The notes: generated from the letters alone by a model not told the origin. Counted from the first letter of the stretch, positions 37,290-46,469 are shown. The stretch: DNA of 64,000 nt from Bordetella parapertussis (GCA_945901825.1 CAMDMC010000005.1:18921-82920); one strand, 5' to 3'. Made by a program: numbers and translations.

Positions 37290-37739
37290 CTAGGCTTGGC
37301 CGACAGAGCGAATGGCTCGACGGACTTCTTGGTAGGTTCCGCAGCGGCAAATGTTAGTCATTGCGGCGTCAATATCTGCATCGGTTGGATTTGGATTCTT
37401 CTCGAGAAGCGCTGTTGCTGCCATGACCATACCGGACTGGCAGTAGCCACACTGAGGCGCCTGGTTTTCAACCCATGCCTTTTGAAGCTTGGTTAGCTGG
37501 CCCGAGCTGGCCAGAGCCTCAACCGTTCGAATGGATTTGCCTTGCACGGCAGAGACCGTAAGAGCGCAAGAACGGACAGCATCGCCATCGATAAGTACCG
37601 TGCACGAACCACACTGGGCAATACCACAGCCGTATTTCGTACCTGTAAGGCCAAGCTGCTCACGCAAGACCCAGAGCAGGGGTGTGTCGGGTTCAACCTT
37701 GACCGAGTGCGTCTTACCGTTGACGTTGAGTGAAATCAT
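37290..37739 (-). CDS. iorA: 2Fe-2S subunit of molybdenum hydroxylase
   Basis: The 149-residue protein has the two 2Fe-2S domains found in small subunits of molybdenum hydroxylases: a plant-type cluster [17 protein letters not shown] plus a later cysteine, and an alpha-helical cluster QCGYCQSGM with CRCGTY. It passes electrons from the molybdenum site to an acceptor. The ATG ending at 37739 has a strong GGAGGTG ribosome site. It starts the run iorA-iorB-soxY-soxZ. No FAD subunit is present, as in other Ior-type enzymes, which pass electrons to cytochrome c or similar. Confidence 0.92.
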   Translation of the reverse strand: MISLNVNGKTHSVKVEPDTPLLWVLREQLGLTGTKYGCGIAQCGSCTVLIDGDAVRSCALTVSAVQGKSIRTVEALASSGQLTKLQKAWVENQAPQCGYCQSGMVMAATALLEKNPNPTDADIDAAMTNICRCGTYQEVRRAIRSVGQA

Positions 37740-37816
37740 AAACACCTCCATGCGGGCTTAGTAGTAAGAGTATGAGTATACGAACCGAAGGCCATCCCTC
37801 TAAAGGCGAAGGGGAA

Positions 37817-39427
37817 CTATGGCGTGAGAACCGTAGGGTAGGCCACCGGAAGGCTCTTTGGATAGTCTCGCGTGTAGTGCAGGCCACGACTTTCTTTACG
37901 CGACAAGGCACTTTCAACAATAAGCTGGGCGCAGTCAAGAAGATTACGAAGCTCAAGCAAATCCCGACTCACCTTAAAGTTAACGTAATAATCTTGAACC
38001 TCGTCTTGAAGCAGCTTAATACGATTCAGTGCGCGCTCAAGCCGTCGGTCGGTTCGTACAATACCCACATAGTTCCACATAAGTAACCGAAGCTCATCCC
38101 AGTTGTGGGCAATGACCACGGTCTCATCGGCATCTTCAACCATGCTTTCGTCCCAGGGCTTGACTTCATGCTGCATGACCTCGCCAAGGGCCGAAATGGC
38201 CTTGGCCGCCTGCCGGCCAACGACCACGCATTCGAGCAAGGAGTTGCTTGCAAGGCGATTGGCACCGTGCAGACCCGTACATGCGCACTCGCCCACTGCG
38301 AAAAGATTGGCAAGATCGGTCCGGCCCGACATGTCGGTGACAACGCCACCACAGGTGTAGTGGGCGGCTGGCACCACAGGAATGGGCTGGTTGGAAATAT
38401 CAATTCCAAGTGCGAGGCAACGACTATGGATGGTTGGGAAATGCTCTTTGAGAAAGGCCTCTCCAAGATGGGTTGCATTCAGGTTGACGAAGTCAAGGCC
38501 ATGGCGCTTCATCTCGAAGTCAATGGCTCTGGCAACAATATCGCGGGGCGCAAGCTCGGCGCGCGCGTCATGGCTTGGCATAAACCTTGTGCCATCGGGC
38601 AGTTCAAGCCAGGCGCCCTCGCCTCGCAGGGCCTCTGTAATTAAAAAGGTCCGTTCTTGCGGATGGTAAAGGCAGGTGGGGTGAAACTGAATGAACTCCA
38701 TATTTGCAACACGACATCCGGCCCGCCATGCCATTGCAATGCCATCGCCTGTGGCTGTCTCGGGATTACTTGTGTAGCGATAGACCTTACCCGCGCCCCC
38801 TGTGGCCAGCACCACCGACGACGCTGGCATGGTTTCAACTCGCCCCGTTTGCAGGTTGAGTGCATAAACACCGTAACAAGTCTTCTCAAGGTGCTCTTCA
38901 TTCGGGCTTAGCTGCTGTACCAGGTGTTTACTAAGTATGAGGTCTAGCGCCAGATGGTTTTCAAGCAGCGTGATGTTGGGGTGATTTTGAGCCTGCTCGA
39001 GCACTGCATCTTGAATGGCCTTACCCGTAGCATCGGCAGCATGAGCAATACGTCTGTGGCTATGACCCCCCTCTCGAACGAGATGAAGGCCCTTGGGGCC
39101 TTGCGGGTCTTCTGTAAAAGGAACCTGCTGATCAATAAGCCACTGAATGGCGTCTGCACTGTGGTTCGCAATTTCTCGGGCGACCGATTCTGCGACAAGC
39201 CCGGCCCCGGCCTCAAGCGTGTCAGCAACATGGGCCTCGATGTTATCGAGCTCATCGATGACCCCAACAATCCCACCCTGCGCCCAGGCGGTTGCGGACT
39301 CATTAAGGGAGCGTTTGGCTAAGACCACAACCCTGTGCGTCGCAGCAAGCTCAAGGGCAACGGTAAGGCCCGCAAGACCAGAGCCGACAACAATAACGGG
39401 CGATGCACTGGAGTTTTGCGAAGTCAT
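37817..39427 (-). CDS. nadB: L-aspartate oxidase
   Basis: NadB oxidises L-aspartate to iminoaspartate, the first step of de novo NAD synthesis. The 536-residue product has the FAD-binding VVGSGLAGLTVALELA near residue 12, then ESATAWAQGGI, the active-site region REGGHSHRRIAHAADATG, GEGAWLELPDG and CACTGLHGANRLASNSLLE near the C-terminal third, in family order. nadA and nadC are not nearby. The sequence distinguishes it from succinate dehydrogenase flavoproteins. Confidence 0.95.
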   Translation of the reverse strand: MTSQNSSASPVIVVGSGLAGLTVALELAATHRVVVLAKRSLNESATAWAQGGIVGVIDELDNIEAHVADTLEAGAGLVAESVAREIANHSADAIQWLIDQQVPFTEDPQGPKGLHLVREGGHSHRRIAHAADATGKAIQDAVLEQAQNHPNITLLENHLALDLILSKHLVQQLSPNEEHLEKTCYGVYALNLQTGRVETMPASSVVLATGGAGKVYRYTSNPETATGDGIAMAWRAGCRVANMEFIQFHPTCLYHPQERTFLITEALRGEGAWLELPDGTRFMPSHDARAELAPRDIVARAIDFEMKRHGLDFVNLNATHLGEAFLKEHFPTIHSRCLALGIDISNQPIPVVPAAHYTCGGVVTDMSGRTDLANLFAVGECACTGLHGANRLASNSLLECVVVGRQAAKAISALGEVMQHEVKPWDESMVEDADETVVIAHNWDELRLLMWNYVGIVRTDRRLERALNRIKLLQDEVQDYYVNFKVSRDLLELRNLLDCAQLIVESALSRKESRGLHYTRDYPKSLPVAYPTVLTP

Positions 39428-39444
39428 AAAAAGATGACCACGAG

Positions 39445-39717
39445 CTATTGGTCTAGACCTGGTGATGCCACAGCGCCCTGTGCAATGCGTGCATCAACGT
39501 CTGCCTTCGAAAAACTAAACTCGGTAAGACTGTCAAAGGCATGCTTACTAGGCATTGGGGGAGCACTCGACTCGATAAGCCGAGTGTGGTTTGAAAACTT
39601 AATGGGGTAGCCTATACCCGGCACATGACCTGCGTTAATGTTATTCATACGATCGGTATCGGTATTAAAAAGATTGTCCATTTCCGCCCAGGGTCCCAGA
39701 ACGCATCGGCGATGCAC
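39445..39717 (-). pseudogene. Remnant of a CaiB/BaiF (class III) CoA-transferase C-terminus
   Basis: A 90-codon frame ends in a stretch that resembles the C-terminus of CaiB/BaiF CoA-transferases: GHVPGIGYPIKFSNHT, then SAPPMPSKHAFDSLTEF, then SFSKADVDARIAQGAV. In the family this corresponds to the PxxGxPIKFS and APPLLGxHTxEVL segments just before the end. The catalytic core, normally some 300 residues upstream, is absent and the adjoining DNA is short and then occupied by the aminotransferase. I read it as the surviving tail of a deleted gene. The assignment rests on motif resemblance only. Confidence 0.5.
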
Positions 39718-39766
39718 TCACGGACATGCTAGTTTGCCCCACATTAGCACCACACCCCCCCAGGCA

Positions 39767-40996
39767 CTAGCTGGGATTCACTAAAACATTCATTGCAGCC
39801 TGCACGCCCCCTGGTTTAATCGGCACTCCATTCACCTGAAGTGCCATTTCAACTCCAGCTAAGGTGCCAAGCAAGGATAAGTCGTTGAAGTCGCCAAGAT
39901 GCCCAATTCGGAAAACCCAGCCTGCCAATTTAGCAAGGCCGGTTCCCAAGGACATATTGAAACGCTCAAGCGTTGTACGTCGAAAGGCATCGGCATCGAA
40001 ATAGCTGCCATCTGGTTTCTTGGCCATGACGACAGCCGTTAGAACGGGGCTGTAGCCTTTGGGATTCTGGCAAAAAACCTCGAGACCCCACGCCTCAACT
40101 GCAGCGCGGGTGGCGGTTGCATGTCGAATATGCCGCTTAAAGACGTTATCGAGCCCTTCTTCGTAGAGCATGTCAAGGGCTTCGGCAAGGCCGTAGAGCA
40201 GGTTGGTTGACGGTGTACTGGGCCAAAATCCCTTCTCGTTAGCCGCCAAGATTTCATCCCACGCCCAGTACGACTTAGGTAGAGCAGAAGAACGGCTTGC
40301 CGCAATGGCCTTGTCGCTTAACGCATTAAAGGAAATGCCCGGGGGCAACATAAGGCCCTTTTGAGAACCAGAAACGGTAACGTCTACTCCCCATTCATCA
40401 TGTTGAAAATTAACAGATCCCATCGACGAGATGGTGTCCACCAGGAGCAAAGCAGGGTGCTTAGCATTGTCGAGAGCCGCTCGTACAGCAGGTATGTCGG
40501 CTGTAAGCCCTGTGGATGTCTCGTTATGAACAACGCAGACTGCCTTAATGGAGTGCGAGGAGTCTTGGCGAAGTCGTTCCTCAATTTGGTTTGCGTCAAC
40601 TCCCTGCCTCCAGTCCCCCTCCATGACCTCGGGCTTTAGACCCATTCGTTCGGCAAGGCGCTTCCACAAAGCCGCGAAATGCCCAGCCTCGTACATAAGT
40701 ACATGATCGCCGGGGTTAAGCACGTTAACAAGCGCAGCCTCCCAGGCCCCAGTGCCCGACGATGGGTAAATGACAACCGGGTTGCGAGTTCCAAAGACAG
40801 GGCGAATAGCCTGGAGAATTTTTAACCCAAGCTGCTGAAATTCAGGGCCTCGGTGGTCGATGGTTGGAAAGTCAATGGACCTTAAGACACGGTCGGGAAC
40901 ATTGCTTGGACCTGGAATTTGCAGAAAATGGCGGCCCTGACCCACCCGATTGAGGCCCGCCCCGGGATTGATTGCCTGAGGAAAATCGCGCTGCAT
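39767..40996 (-). CDS. Serine/alanine--glyoxylate aminotransferase (class V, PLP)
   Basis: The 409-residue protein belongs to the class V aminotransferases that convert glyoxylate to glycine with serine or alanine as donor. It has FLQIPGPSNVPDRVLR at the N-terminus, VVIYPSSGTGAWEAAL, VDTISSMGSVNFQHDEW and the PLP lysine in SGSQKGLMLPPG. The ATG ending at 40996 precedes the conserved start; the frame is open 18 codons more but runs into the operator. It stands divergent from a GntR regulator and oxidase genes, and an operator-like repeat lies 40 bases upstream. Confidence 0.9.
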   Translation of the reverse strand: MQRDFPQAINPGAGLNRVGQGRHFLQIPGPSNVPDRVLRSIDFPTIDHRGPEFQQLGLKILQAIRPVFGTRNPVVIYPSSGTGAWEAALVNVLNPGDHVLMYEAGHFAALWKRLAERMGLKPEVMEGDWRQGVDANQIEERLRQDSSHSIKAVCVVHNETSTGLTADIPAVRAALDNAKHPALLLVDTISSMGSVNFQHDEWGVDVTVSGSQKGLMLPPGISFNALSDKAIAASRSSALPKSYWAWDEILAANEKGFWPSTPSTNLLYGLAEALDMLYEEGLDNVFKRHIRHATATRAAVEAWGLEVFCQNPKGYSPVLTAVVMAKKPDGSYFDADAFRRTTLERFNMSLGTGLAKLAGWVFRIGHLGDFNDLSLLGTLAGVEMALQVNGVPIKPGGVQAAMNVLVNPS

Positions 40997-41035
40997 GTGA
41001 AATAAACCCCTTGAAAAATTTGGTACCCGTAAATG

Positions 41036-41048
41036 GTATACGGTATAC
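41036..41048. promoter_or_regulatory. Operator-like repeat upstream of the glyoxylate aminotransferase
   Basis: The sequence GTATACGGTATAC holds two GTATAC palindromes separated by one base. The same pattern, GTAT, three bases, GTATAC, recurs at 41177-41189 in front of the GntR gene. It is about 40 bases upstream of the aminotransferase start, where a repressor could block its promoter. FadR/FCD-type GntR proteins bind short AT-rich palindromes of this kind. Confidence 0.55.
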
Positions 41049-41176
41049 AAAATTTGGACTAACCATGTTGGGTGAGGTCTCTTACCTCAAATAATAGAAA
41101 TCCTTACCAAGATGTGAGAGGCTCCCTTGAAGGCAAGAAAGGCTTCCTATAAGACTGCACAAGCTCCCAAGCAATT

Positions 41177-41189
41177 GTATGATGTATAC
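41177..41189. promoter_or_regulatory. Operator-like repeat overlapping the leader of the GntR gene
   Basis: The sequence GTATGATGTATAC shares 10 of 13 positions with the repeat at 41036-41048. It ends two bases before the ATG of the GntR gene, so binding there would interfere with transcription or translation of the regulator and of the oxidase gene behind it. This suggests autoregulation. Confidence 0.5.
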
Positions 41190-41191
41190 AA

Positions 41192-41890
41192 ATGAAAGAG
41201 CCACTGTCCAGCATTGACCCGATTAAGCGCGAAGGGCTGCATCAGGCCGTTGTAGTGCGGCTTAGAGAGGCTATTGTTGAAGGAAAAATATCCCCTGGCT
41301 CGCGTTTGAGTGAGCGACTGCTTTGCGAGCAAATGGGGGTGTCACGCACCCCCATGCGCGAGGCATTCAAGGTGCTTGCGGGAGAAAACCTTATTCATAT
41401 TCTCCCCAACAAGGGCGCGGTGGTTCCTCGAATGTCCATTGAAGAGGTAATACAGACCTTCGAGGTCATTGCTGCCCTTGAGGGACTTTCTGGGCAGTTA
41501 GCCGCCCAAAGGGCAAGCCCCGAGCAGCTTCTTAAGGTTCAAAAACTTCAGTCAGACATGGAGGCGGCCCACCAACGGGGGAATTTATCGCGCTACTACA
41601 GCTTAAACTCCGACATTCATTCACTTATTGCTGAGGCCTCGCACAACCCTGTGCTCAAAGAAACCTACTGTGCCATCAACGCTCGGCTTCAGTCCTTAAG
41701 GTTTCGATCTAACCTGAATCAGTCGAAGTGGGATAAAGCCGTACGTGAGCATGCTCAGATTGCCCGTGCCTTTACGAGACGTAATGGCGAGAAGCTCGCG
41801 ACCCTTTTAATAGCTCACCTGAAGGCCAAGTGCGACATCGTAGTGGACCTTTTAAAGGAAGAGCAGCTACAGAGCGACCAGACAAAATGA
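41192..41890 (+). CDS. GntR-family transcriptional regulator (FCD domain)
   Basis: The 232-residue protein has an N-terminal winged-helix domain (about 10-80: LREAIVEGKISPGSRLSERL then LLCEQMGVSRTPMREAF) and a C-terminal FCD ligand domain with helices holding likely metal ligands in SLNSDIHSLIAEASHNPVL. FCD regulators sense organic acids such as lactate or glycolate. The stop overlaps the oxidase start (ATGA), so they form one unit. Operator-like repeats lie upstream of it and of the divergent aminotransferase, so it probably controls both. Confidence 0.92.
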   Translation: MKEPLSSIDPIKREGLHQAVVVRLREAIVEGKISPGSRLSERLLCEQMGVSRTPMREAFKVLAGENLIHILPNKGAVVPRMSIEEVIQTFEVIAALEGLSGQLAAQRASPEQLLKVQKLQSDMEAAHQRGNLSRYYSLNSDIHSLIAEASHNPVLKETYCAINARLQSLRFRSNLNQSKWDKAVREHAQIARAFTRRNGEKLATLLIAHLKAKCDIVVDLLKEEQLQSDQTK

Positions 41891-44800
41891 ACGCCCCACA
41901 ACGTCCCGATATATTTACCAACCCTAGGCATCCCCAGGAGCGGTCGAGCTCGCGTCTTGCAAAGCGACTAAGACGGGAGGTGCGTGGCGATATCCATTTT
42001 GATGAGGCCGCGCGTGGACGCTACAGCACCGATGCCTCTATTTATCAGATCATGCCCTTGGGTGTTGTGCTTCCAAAGACAGCTTTCGATCTGCAAATTG
42101 CGCTTGATATTGCCCGCGATGAGGGCGTTGCGGTGCTTCCTCGTGGCGCGGGAACCTCGCAGTGCGGCCAGACCGTTGGCGAGGCCTTGGTTATTGATAC
42201 AAGTAAATACCTGTGCTCTTTAACCCACCTTGACACTGAGAACCAGGCCGCAGTTGTTCAGCCTGGTCTGGTGCTTGACCACCTCAATGCGCGGCTAAAA
42301 CCCAAAGGGTTGTGGTTTCCTGTGGATGTCTCGACAGCAGCCCAGTGCACTCTGGGAGGTATGACCGGCAACAACTCATGCGGCTCACGGTCGCTTCATT
42401 ACGGCAACATGGTGCATAACGTTCTGGGTATTGACGCCATTCTTGATGATGGAACTCAGGCCTACTTTGGACGATTCGGTGACAAGGGGGATATGCGTCT
42501 CTCGAGTCGGCGGCTCTCTGACCTTGTCTCACGGCTCTTCCAAATCTCCGACTCTGTAAAGACTGATATCCAAGACATCTGGCCCAAAGTAATGCGCAGG
42601 GTTGGAGGTTACAACCTTGACATTTTCTTTCCTCAAAGCGAAAGGCCCTACACCGAAGACGGCAGTCTGAACCTCTCCCATCTGCTTGTTGGGTCGGAGG
42701 GAACGCTTGCAACCTTTGAGGCTATCCACCTAAAACTCTCAAAGCTTCCGGCCCACAAACTTCTTGGGGTTGTGAACTTTCCGAACTTCCAGACCTCCAT
42801 GGAGCTCGCCAAAGAAATTGTGAAGCTCAAACCTGTTGCGGTTGAACTTGTAGACCGGACCATGATTGAGCTCTGCCGGGCCAACCCGGTCTTTGCTTCG
42901 GTTATTGCCGATGCACTTGTCAATGTCAACGGCCAGGAGACTGACGCACTGCTCTTGGTGGAGTTCGCTGGCGACAACAAAGACCAGCTAACCCAGCAGC
43001 TTGAAGCCTTGGACGAACTCATGGCCGATCATGGTCTTCCCAAGGCAACCGTTAAGTTCATAGAGCCAGCCCGTCAGTCTGCCTTGTGGGAAGTACGCAA
43101 GGCAGGTCTCAATATCATGATGTCGCTGCGAGGCGATGGCAAGCCCGTTTCGTTTATTGAAGACTGCGCGGTGCCACTTGAACATCTTGCGGAGTACACA
43201 GCAAGGCTAACCGAAATATTCGCAAAGCATGGCACGCAAGGCACCTGGTATGCGCATGCCTCGGTTGGCACGCTGCATGTTCGTCCCATTCTTGACATGC
43301 GAGGTGATGGCGCCCAGAAGATGCGAGCCATTGCAGAAGAAGCCTCCCAATGGGTGCGTCGTTTTAAGGGTGCTTTCTCGGGCGAGCATGGCGATGGTCT
43401 TGTACGCAGCGAATGGGTGCAGTGGCAGTTTGGCCCGCGCATTACAAAAGCCTTTGAACAGGTTAAAGATGCCTTTGACCCATCAGGGCGCCTGAACCCG
43501 GGCAAGATCGTGCGAGCCACACGCATGGACGATCGATCACTCTTTCGTTTCCCAGCCCACTACACCATTAAGCCTGTCACACCCGGATTCGACTGGTCCG
43601 CTTGGAATGTTCGCAACGACCCCTCGGTGAAGGGCGACCCCGGCAGCTTCGGCATTAAAGTGAGTGCACCAGGAACGGGTAACGACCCTGCCCTTGGCTT
43701 TGCCAAGGCTGTAGAGATGTGCAATAACAACGGCCACTGTCGAAAGTTCGATGCCGGAACCATGTGCCCGAGCTATCGGGTGACTCGTACAGAAGAGCAC
43801 TCGGTGCGCGGGCGTGCAAACACCCTAAGGCTAGCCGTTAGTGGTCAGATCTCGGGGGGTATGACGTCCGAGGCGGTTCGCGAGGCGCTCGACTTATGTG
43901 TTGGCTGCAAGGGCTGCAAACGAGAGTGCCCAACAGGCGTGGATATGGCCAAGATGAAGATCGAGGTTCTCTACCAGACGGGCCAAAAGCACGGCTTCTC
44001 GCTTCAGCAAAGGCTTGTTGCAGAACTTCCGAAGCTCTCTGGCCTTGTACGTGCGATACCTGGCCTTGCCTTTGCACTGAATGCTCGAAACTGGTTTCCG
44101 GGAATGGCATTTCTGACTGAAAAACTTCTGGGTATTTCAGCAAGCCGGCCTCTACCGGTATGGCGGTCAAAAGGCTTTCGATCGAAAAGTAAAAAGCTTA
44201 TTAGTAGCTCACTTCAGGAATGCGACCTTGTCTTATGGGCCGACACATTTAATGACGCCTATGCACCCGAGGCCCTTATTGCTGCCTATGAGCTTGCCAC
44301 GGGCATGGGCTACAAGGTTGCGCTTTCCGGGGCGGCAGCCCAGACGCCGCTTTGTTGCGGGCGTACCTCGCTGTCCGTGGGTCAGATTGATGAGGCCAAG
44401 GTCATGGCACTGCAATGCCTTTCTGCGCTTGAGCCCGCCATTGCCCGCGGTGTGCCCATCGTGGGGCTTGAACCCTCCTGCATTCTTAGTCTTCGCGATG
44501 AATGGCTGGTGATGCAGCTTGGGGATAAGGCCCAACAACTCTCCAAGCAGGCCATGCTCTTTGAAGAGTGGTGGATGAAAGAGATAACCCAAGGTGGCAT
44601 TCAAAAAAGCGATGCGCTTAAAGGCCAAAGCCTTTACGTGCATGGCCATTGCCACCAAAAGGCCCTGGGTGCCATGAGCCCTACCCTTGAGGCACTCAAA
44701 AGTCTCGGGGCCGATGTGAAACTTATTGAATCGAGTTGTTGCGGAATGGCCGGTAGCTTTGGCTACGATGCGAAGCATCAGACGGCATCTAAGGCAATGG

Positions 44801-44973
44801 CCCAGCTCAGCCTTGTTCCAGCTGTCAATGCTGCGCCGGAACACGCCTTGATTGTGGCCGATGGTTTTTCCTGCCAACACCAGATCGCCGATCTCTCGGC
44901 CCGCAAGGCCCAGCACGCCGTTCTTGTAATGCATCAAGCAGTGAAATCTGGAGGTTCAAGAATAGGGCATTAA
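41887..44973 (+). CDS. FAD-linked and Fe-S-binding 2-hydroxyacid dehydrogenase (YdiJ/DLD-like)
   Basis: The 1028-residue protein fuses an FAD-dependent 2-hydroxyacid dehydrogenase to an iron-sulfur subunit like GlcD-GlcF. FAD_binding_4 covers about 60-220 (RGAGTSQCGQTVGEALVID and GGMTGNNSCGSRSLHYG), the FAD-oxidase C domain about 260-550 with GEHGDGLVRSEW, Fe-S motifs begin at C611 (CNNNGHC) and C671 (CVGCKGCKRECP), and the C-terminus has cysteine-rich LCCGRTSLS and SSCCGMAGSFG segments. Relatives oxidise D-lactate, D-2-hydroxyglutarate or glycolate. Linkage to a glyoxylate aminotransferase makes glycolate an attractive candidate, but that is inference. Confidence 0.9.
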   Translation: MNAPQRPDIFTNPRHPQERSSSRLAKRLRREVRGDIHFDEAARGRYSTDASIYQIMPLGVVLPKTAFDLQIALDIARDEGVAVLPRGAGTSQCGQTVGEALVIDTSKYLCSLTHLDTENQAAVVQPGLVLDHLNARLKPKGLWFPVDVSTAAQCTLGGMTGNNSCGSRSLHYGNMVHNVLGIDAILDDGTQAYFGRFGDKGDMRLSSRRLSDLVSRLFQISDSVKTDIQDIWPKVMRRVGGYNLDIFFPQSERPYTEDGSLNLSHLLVGSEGTLATFEAIHLKLSKLPAHKLLGVVNFPNFQTSMELAKEIVKLKPVAVELVDRTMIELCRANPVFASVIADALVNVNGQETDALLLVEFAGDNKDQLTQQLEALDELMADHGLPKATVKFIEPARQSALWEVRKAGLNIMMSLRGDGKPVSFIEDCAVPLEHLAEYTARLTEIFAKHGTQGTWYAHASVGTLHVRPILDMRGDGAQKMRAIAEEASQWVRRFKGAFSGEHGDGLVRSEWVQWQFGPRITKAFEQVKDAFDPSGRLNPGKIVRATRMDDRSLFRFPAHYTIKPVTPGFDWSAWNVRNDPSVKGDPGSFGIKVSAPGTGNDPALGFAKAVEMCNNNGHCRKFDAGTMCPSYRVTRTEEHSVRGRANTLRLAVSGQISGGMTSEAVREALDLCVGCKGCKRECPTGVDMAKMKIEVLYQTGQKHGFSLQQRLVAELPKLSGLVRAIPGLAFALNARNWFPGMAFLTEKLLGISASRPLPVWRSKGFRSKSKKLISSSLQECDLVLWADTFNDAYAPEALIAAYELATGMGYKVALSGAAAQTPLCCGRTSLSVGQIDEAKVMALQCLSALEPAIARGVPIVGLEPSCILSLRDEWLVMQLGDKAQQLSKQAMLFEEWWMKEITQGGIQKSDALKGQSLYVHGHCHQKALGAMSPTLEALKSLGADVKLIESSCCGMAGSFGYDAKHQTASKAMAQLSLVPAVNAAPEHALIVADGFSCQHQIADLSARKAQHAVLVMHQAVKSGGSRIGH

Positions 44974-46431
44974 ACCCAGATCATCAAAAAGGCTGGGAAG
45001 CATACGATGCGCCTGGACAGCAATAAACATAGCCCCTAAAGAATCCCCGAACACGCCTGCCGTTGCCGGCCCTACCAGCCGAATTCGTGGGGAGGACTGA
45101 CCGCTGAAACCCATAACCCGGCAGTTCTGATCAACGCGAAACCCTACGCCGCTCTGATCTCGAACAAGAAGCCCAGACTGAACCATCCTGCCTGCGAGTG
45201 ACAGGGGATCAACGTCGCCGCCAAGATCAAAACCGGTGCAATTGATCAGTGCGTCAAACTCTTGCTCAATCGCCTGCCCTTGCCTAAGGAACTGAAGCTC
45301 GAGCCGCCCATTGTTCAAGGCCTTTACGTTCACGAGTGACCGAGCACAAAAAGATAGACGGCCTGCGGCCACGGCCTTGTCGAGACTCTCGGCCGTCTGC
45401 GGGGGCAAGCGAAAACGGGCCACGTCGTACCAGACTCGAAGCCGACGAAAGAAACGCTGCTTTTCAGCATGGCCAAGTAAAGGCCAGAACTGCCAGACCA
45501 CATCGCGGGCCTCATCAAAGCCTTGCTGCCATGGCATGCCTTGGCTTGTGAGGCTTTTTATACGCTGTCGCATGGCCGCGCATAAATGCCTCACTGTCCA
45601 TGCAGACCCGCGCCCTGGGTCAAGATAGCTTGGAACTTGGCCGTTAATACGATCAACAAGCCACGTCTGGGGAAGATTCTGCTGCGCCTTTGCATCAGGT
45701 GGACGTTGCCGATGCGGAACGAGCCCTCGTCTTGAGAAGGCCGTAATACGTGCACCAGAGCTTTGACGCAGAAGCGTTGAAATAACATCGGCTGCCGTAA
45801 GGCTTGTTCCCATGACCGCCACCTGAGAGCCTGGGGTGAGCCTTTGGCACAGGGCCTGAAGGCCATCGCCCGCTAAGGGTGAGCTTATGACAGAGGGATG
45901 CTCTGTTAGGTCTTGAAGCATTGGGGGCACCCGGGCGGCAGGGTTTCCAAAGGCCAGCACCACCGAATCGGCAAGGAGACTCTCGCCTGTCTGCAGATTG
46001 AGCGCCACCTGGTTCGCAGTAAGGTGAATTTGGTCAACACGACTGCGCTGATGACGAATCGTGGAGCCACTTTCATTCCTGCTTGCGAATTCTTGAACGG
46101 CCTCATGAAGATAACGACCGTAATCGCCTCGACGCAAAAAGGTACCAAAAGAACAGTGGGCACTTGGATCTTGCGCAAGAAGATGGGTTTTCTCAAGCCA
46201 ACGCTGCACATGGCTGGTATCAAGAGGATCAATGGAGTGAGTAGCAATAGGCCCATTGACACGATGGTCAGGGTCGCTTCCTCGATACGGCAGTCCCCGA
46301 CCCAGCTCGGCATTGGGTTCAATAATGACGATATCCAGCGCAATGGGGGAGCGTCGTGCAGCCTGTACGGCAACCGTTGCACCCGTGAATCCACCACCTA
46401 CAATGGCAAGCCGGGGTAAAGAACTATTCAA
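44956..46431 (-). CDS. FAD/NAD(P)-binding protein (YdhS-like)
   Basis: The protein has an N-terminal dinucleotide-binding fold (LPRLAIVGGGFTGATVAVQ), then NAELGRGLPYRGSDPDHRVN, and a second nucleotide motif in VAVMGTSLTAADVISTLLRQ. The middle section FSRRGLVPHRQRPPD and the late INCTGFDLGG fit the FAD-NAD(P)-binding protein family that includes YdhS and HcaD-like proteins. No substrate is known. I use a TTG start at 46431 (MNSSLPRLAIV, 491 residues); a GTG at 46461 is in frame but would sit only 8 bases from the divergent modA start. Its 3' end overlaps the preceding oxidase gene by 18 bases. Confidence 0.8.
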   Translation of the reverse strand: MNSSLPRLAIVGGGFTGATVAVQAARRSPIALDIVIIEPNAELGRGLPYRGSDPDHRVNGPIATHSIDPLDTSHVQRWLEKTHLLAQDPSAHCSFGTFLRRGDYGRYLHEAVQEFASRNESGSTIRHQRSRVDQIHLTANQVALNLQTGESLLADSVVLAFGNPAARVPPMLQDLTEHPSVISSPLAGDGLQALCQRLTPGSQVAVMGTSLTAADVISTLLRQSSGARITAFSRRGLVPHRQRPPDAKAQQNLPQTWLVDRINGQVPSYLDPGRGSAWTVRHLCAAMRQRIKSLTSQGMPWQQGFDEARDVVWQFWPLLGHAEKQRFFRRLRVWYDVARFRLPPQTAESLDKAVAAGRLSFCARSLVNVKALNNGRLELQFLRQGQAIEQEFDALINCTGFDLGGDVDPLSLAGRMVQSGLLVRDQSGVGFRVDQNCRVMGFSGQSSPRIRLVGPATAGVFGDSLGAMFIAVQAHRMLPSLFDDLGLMPYS

Positions 46432-46469
46432 TATAAACTCGCAAGGTAGCCCGTTAAACACCTAAATTG

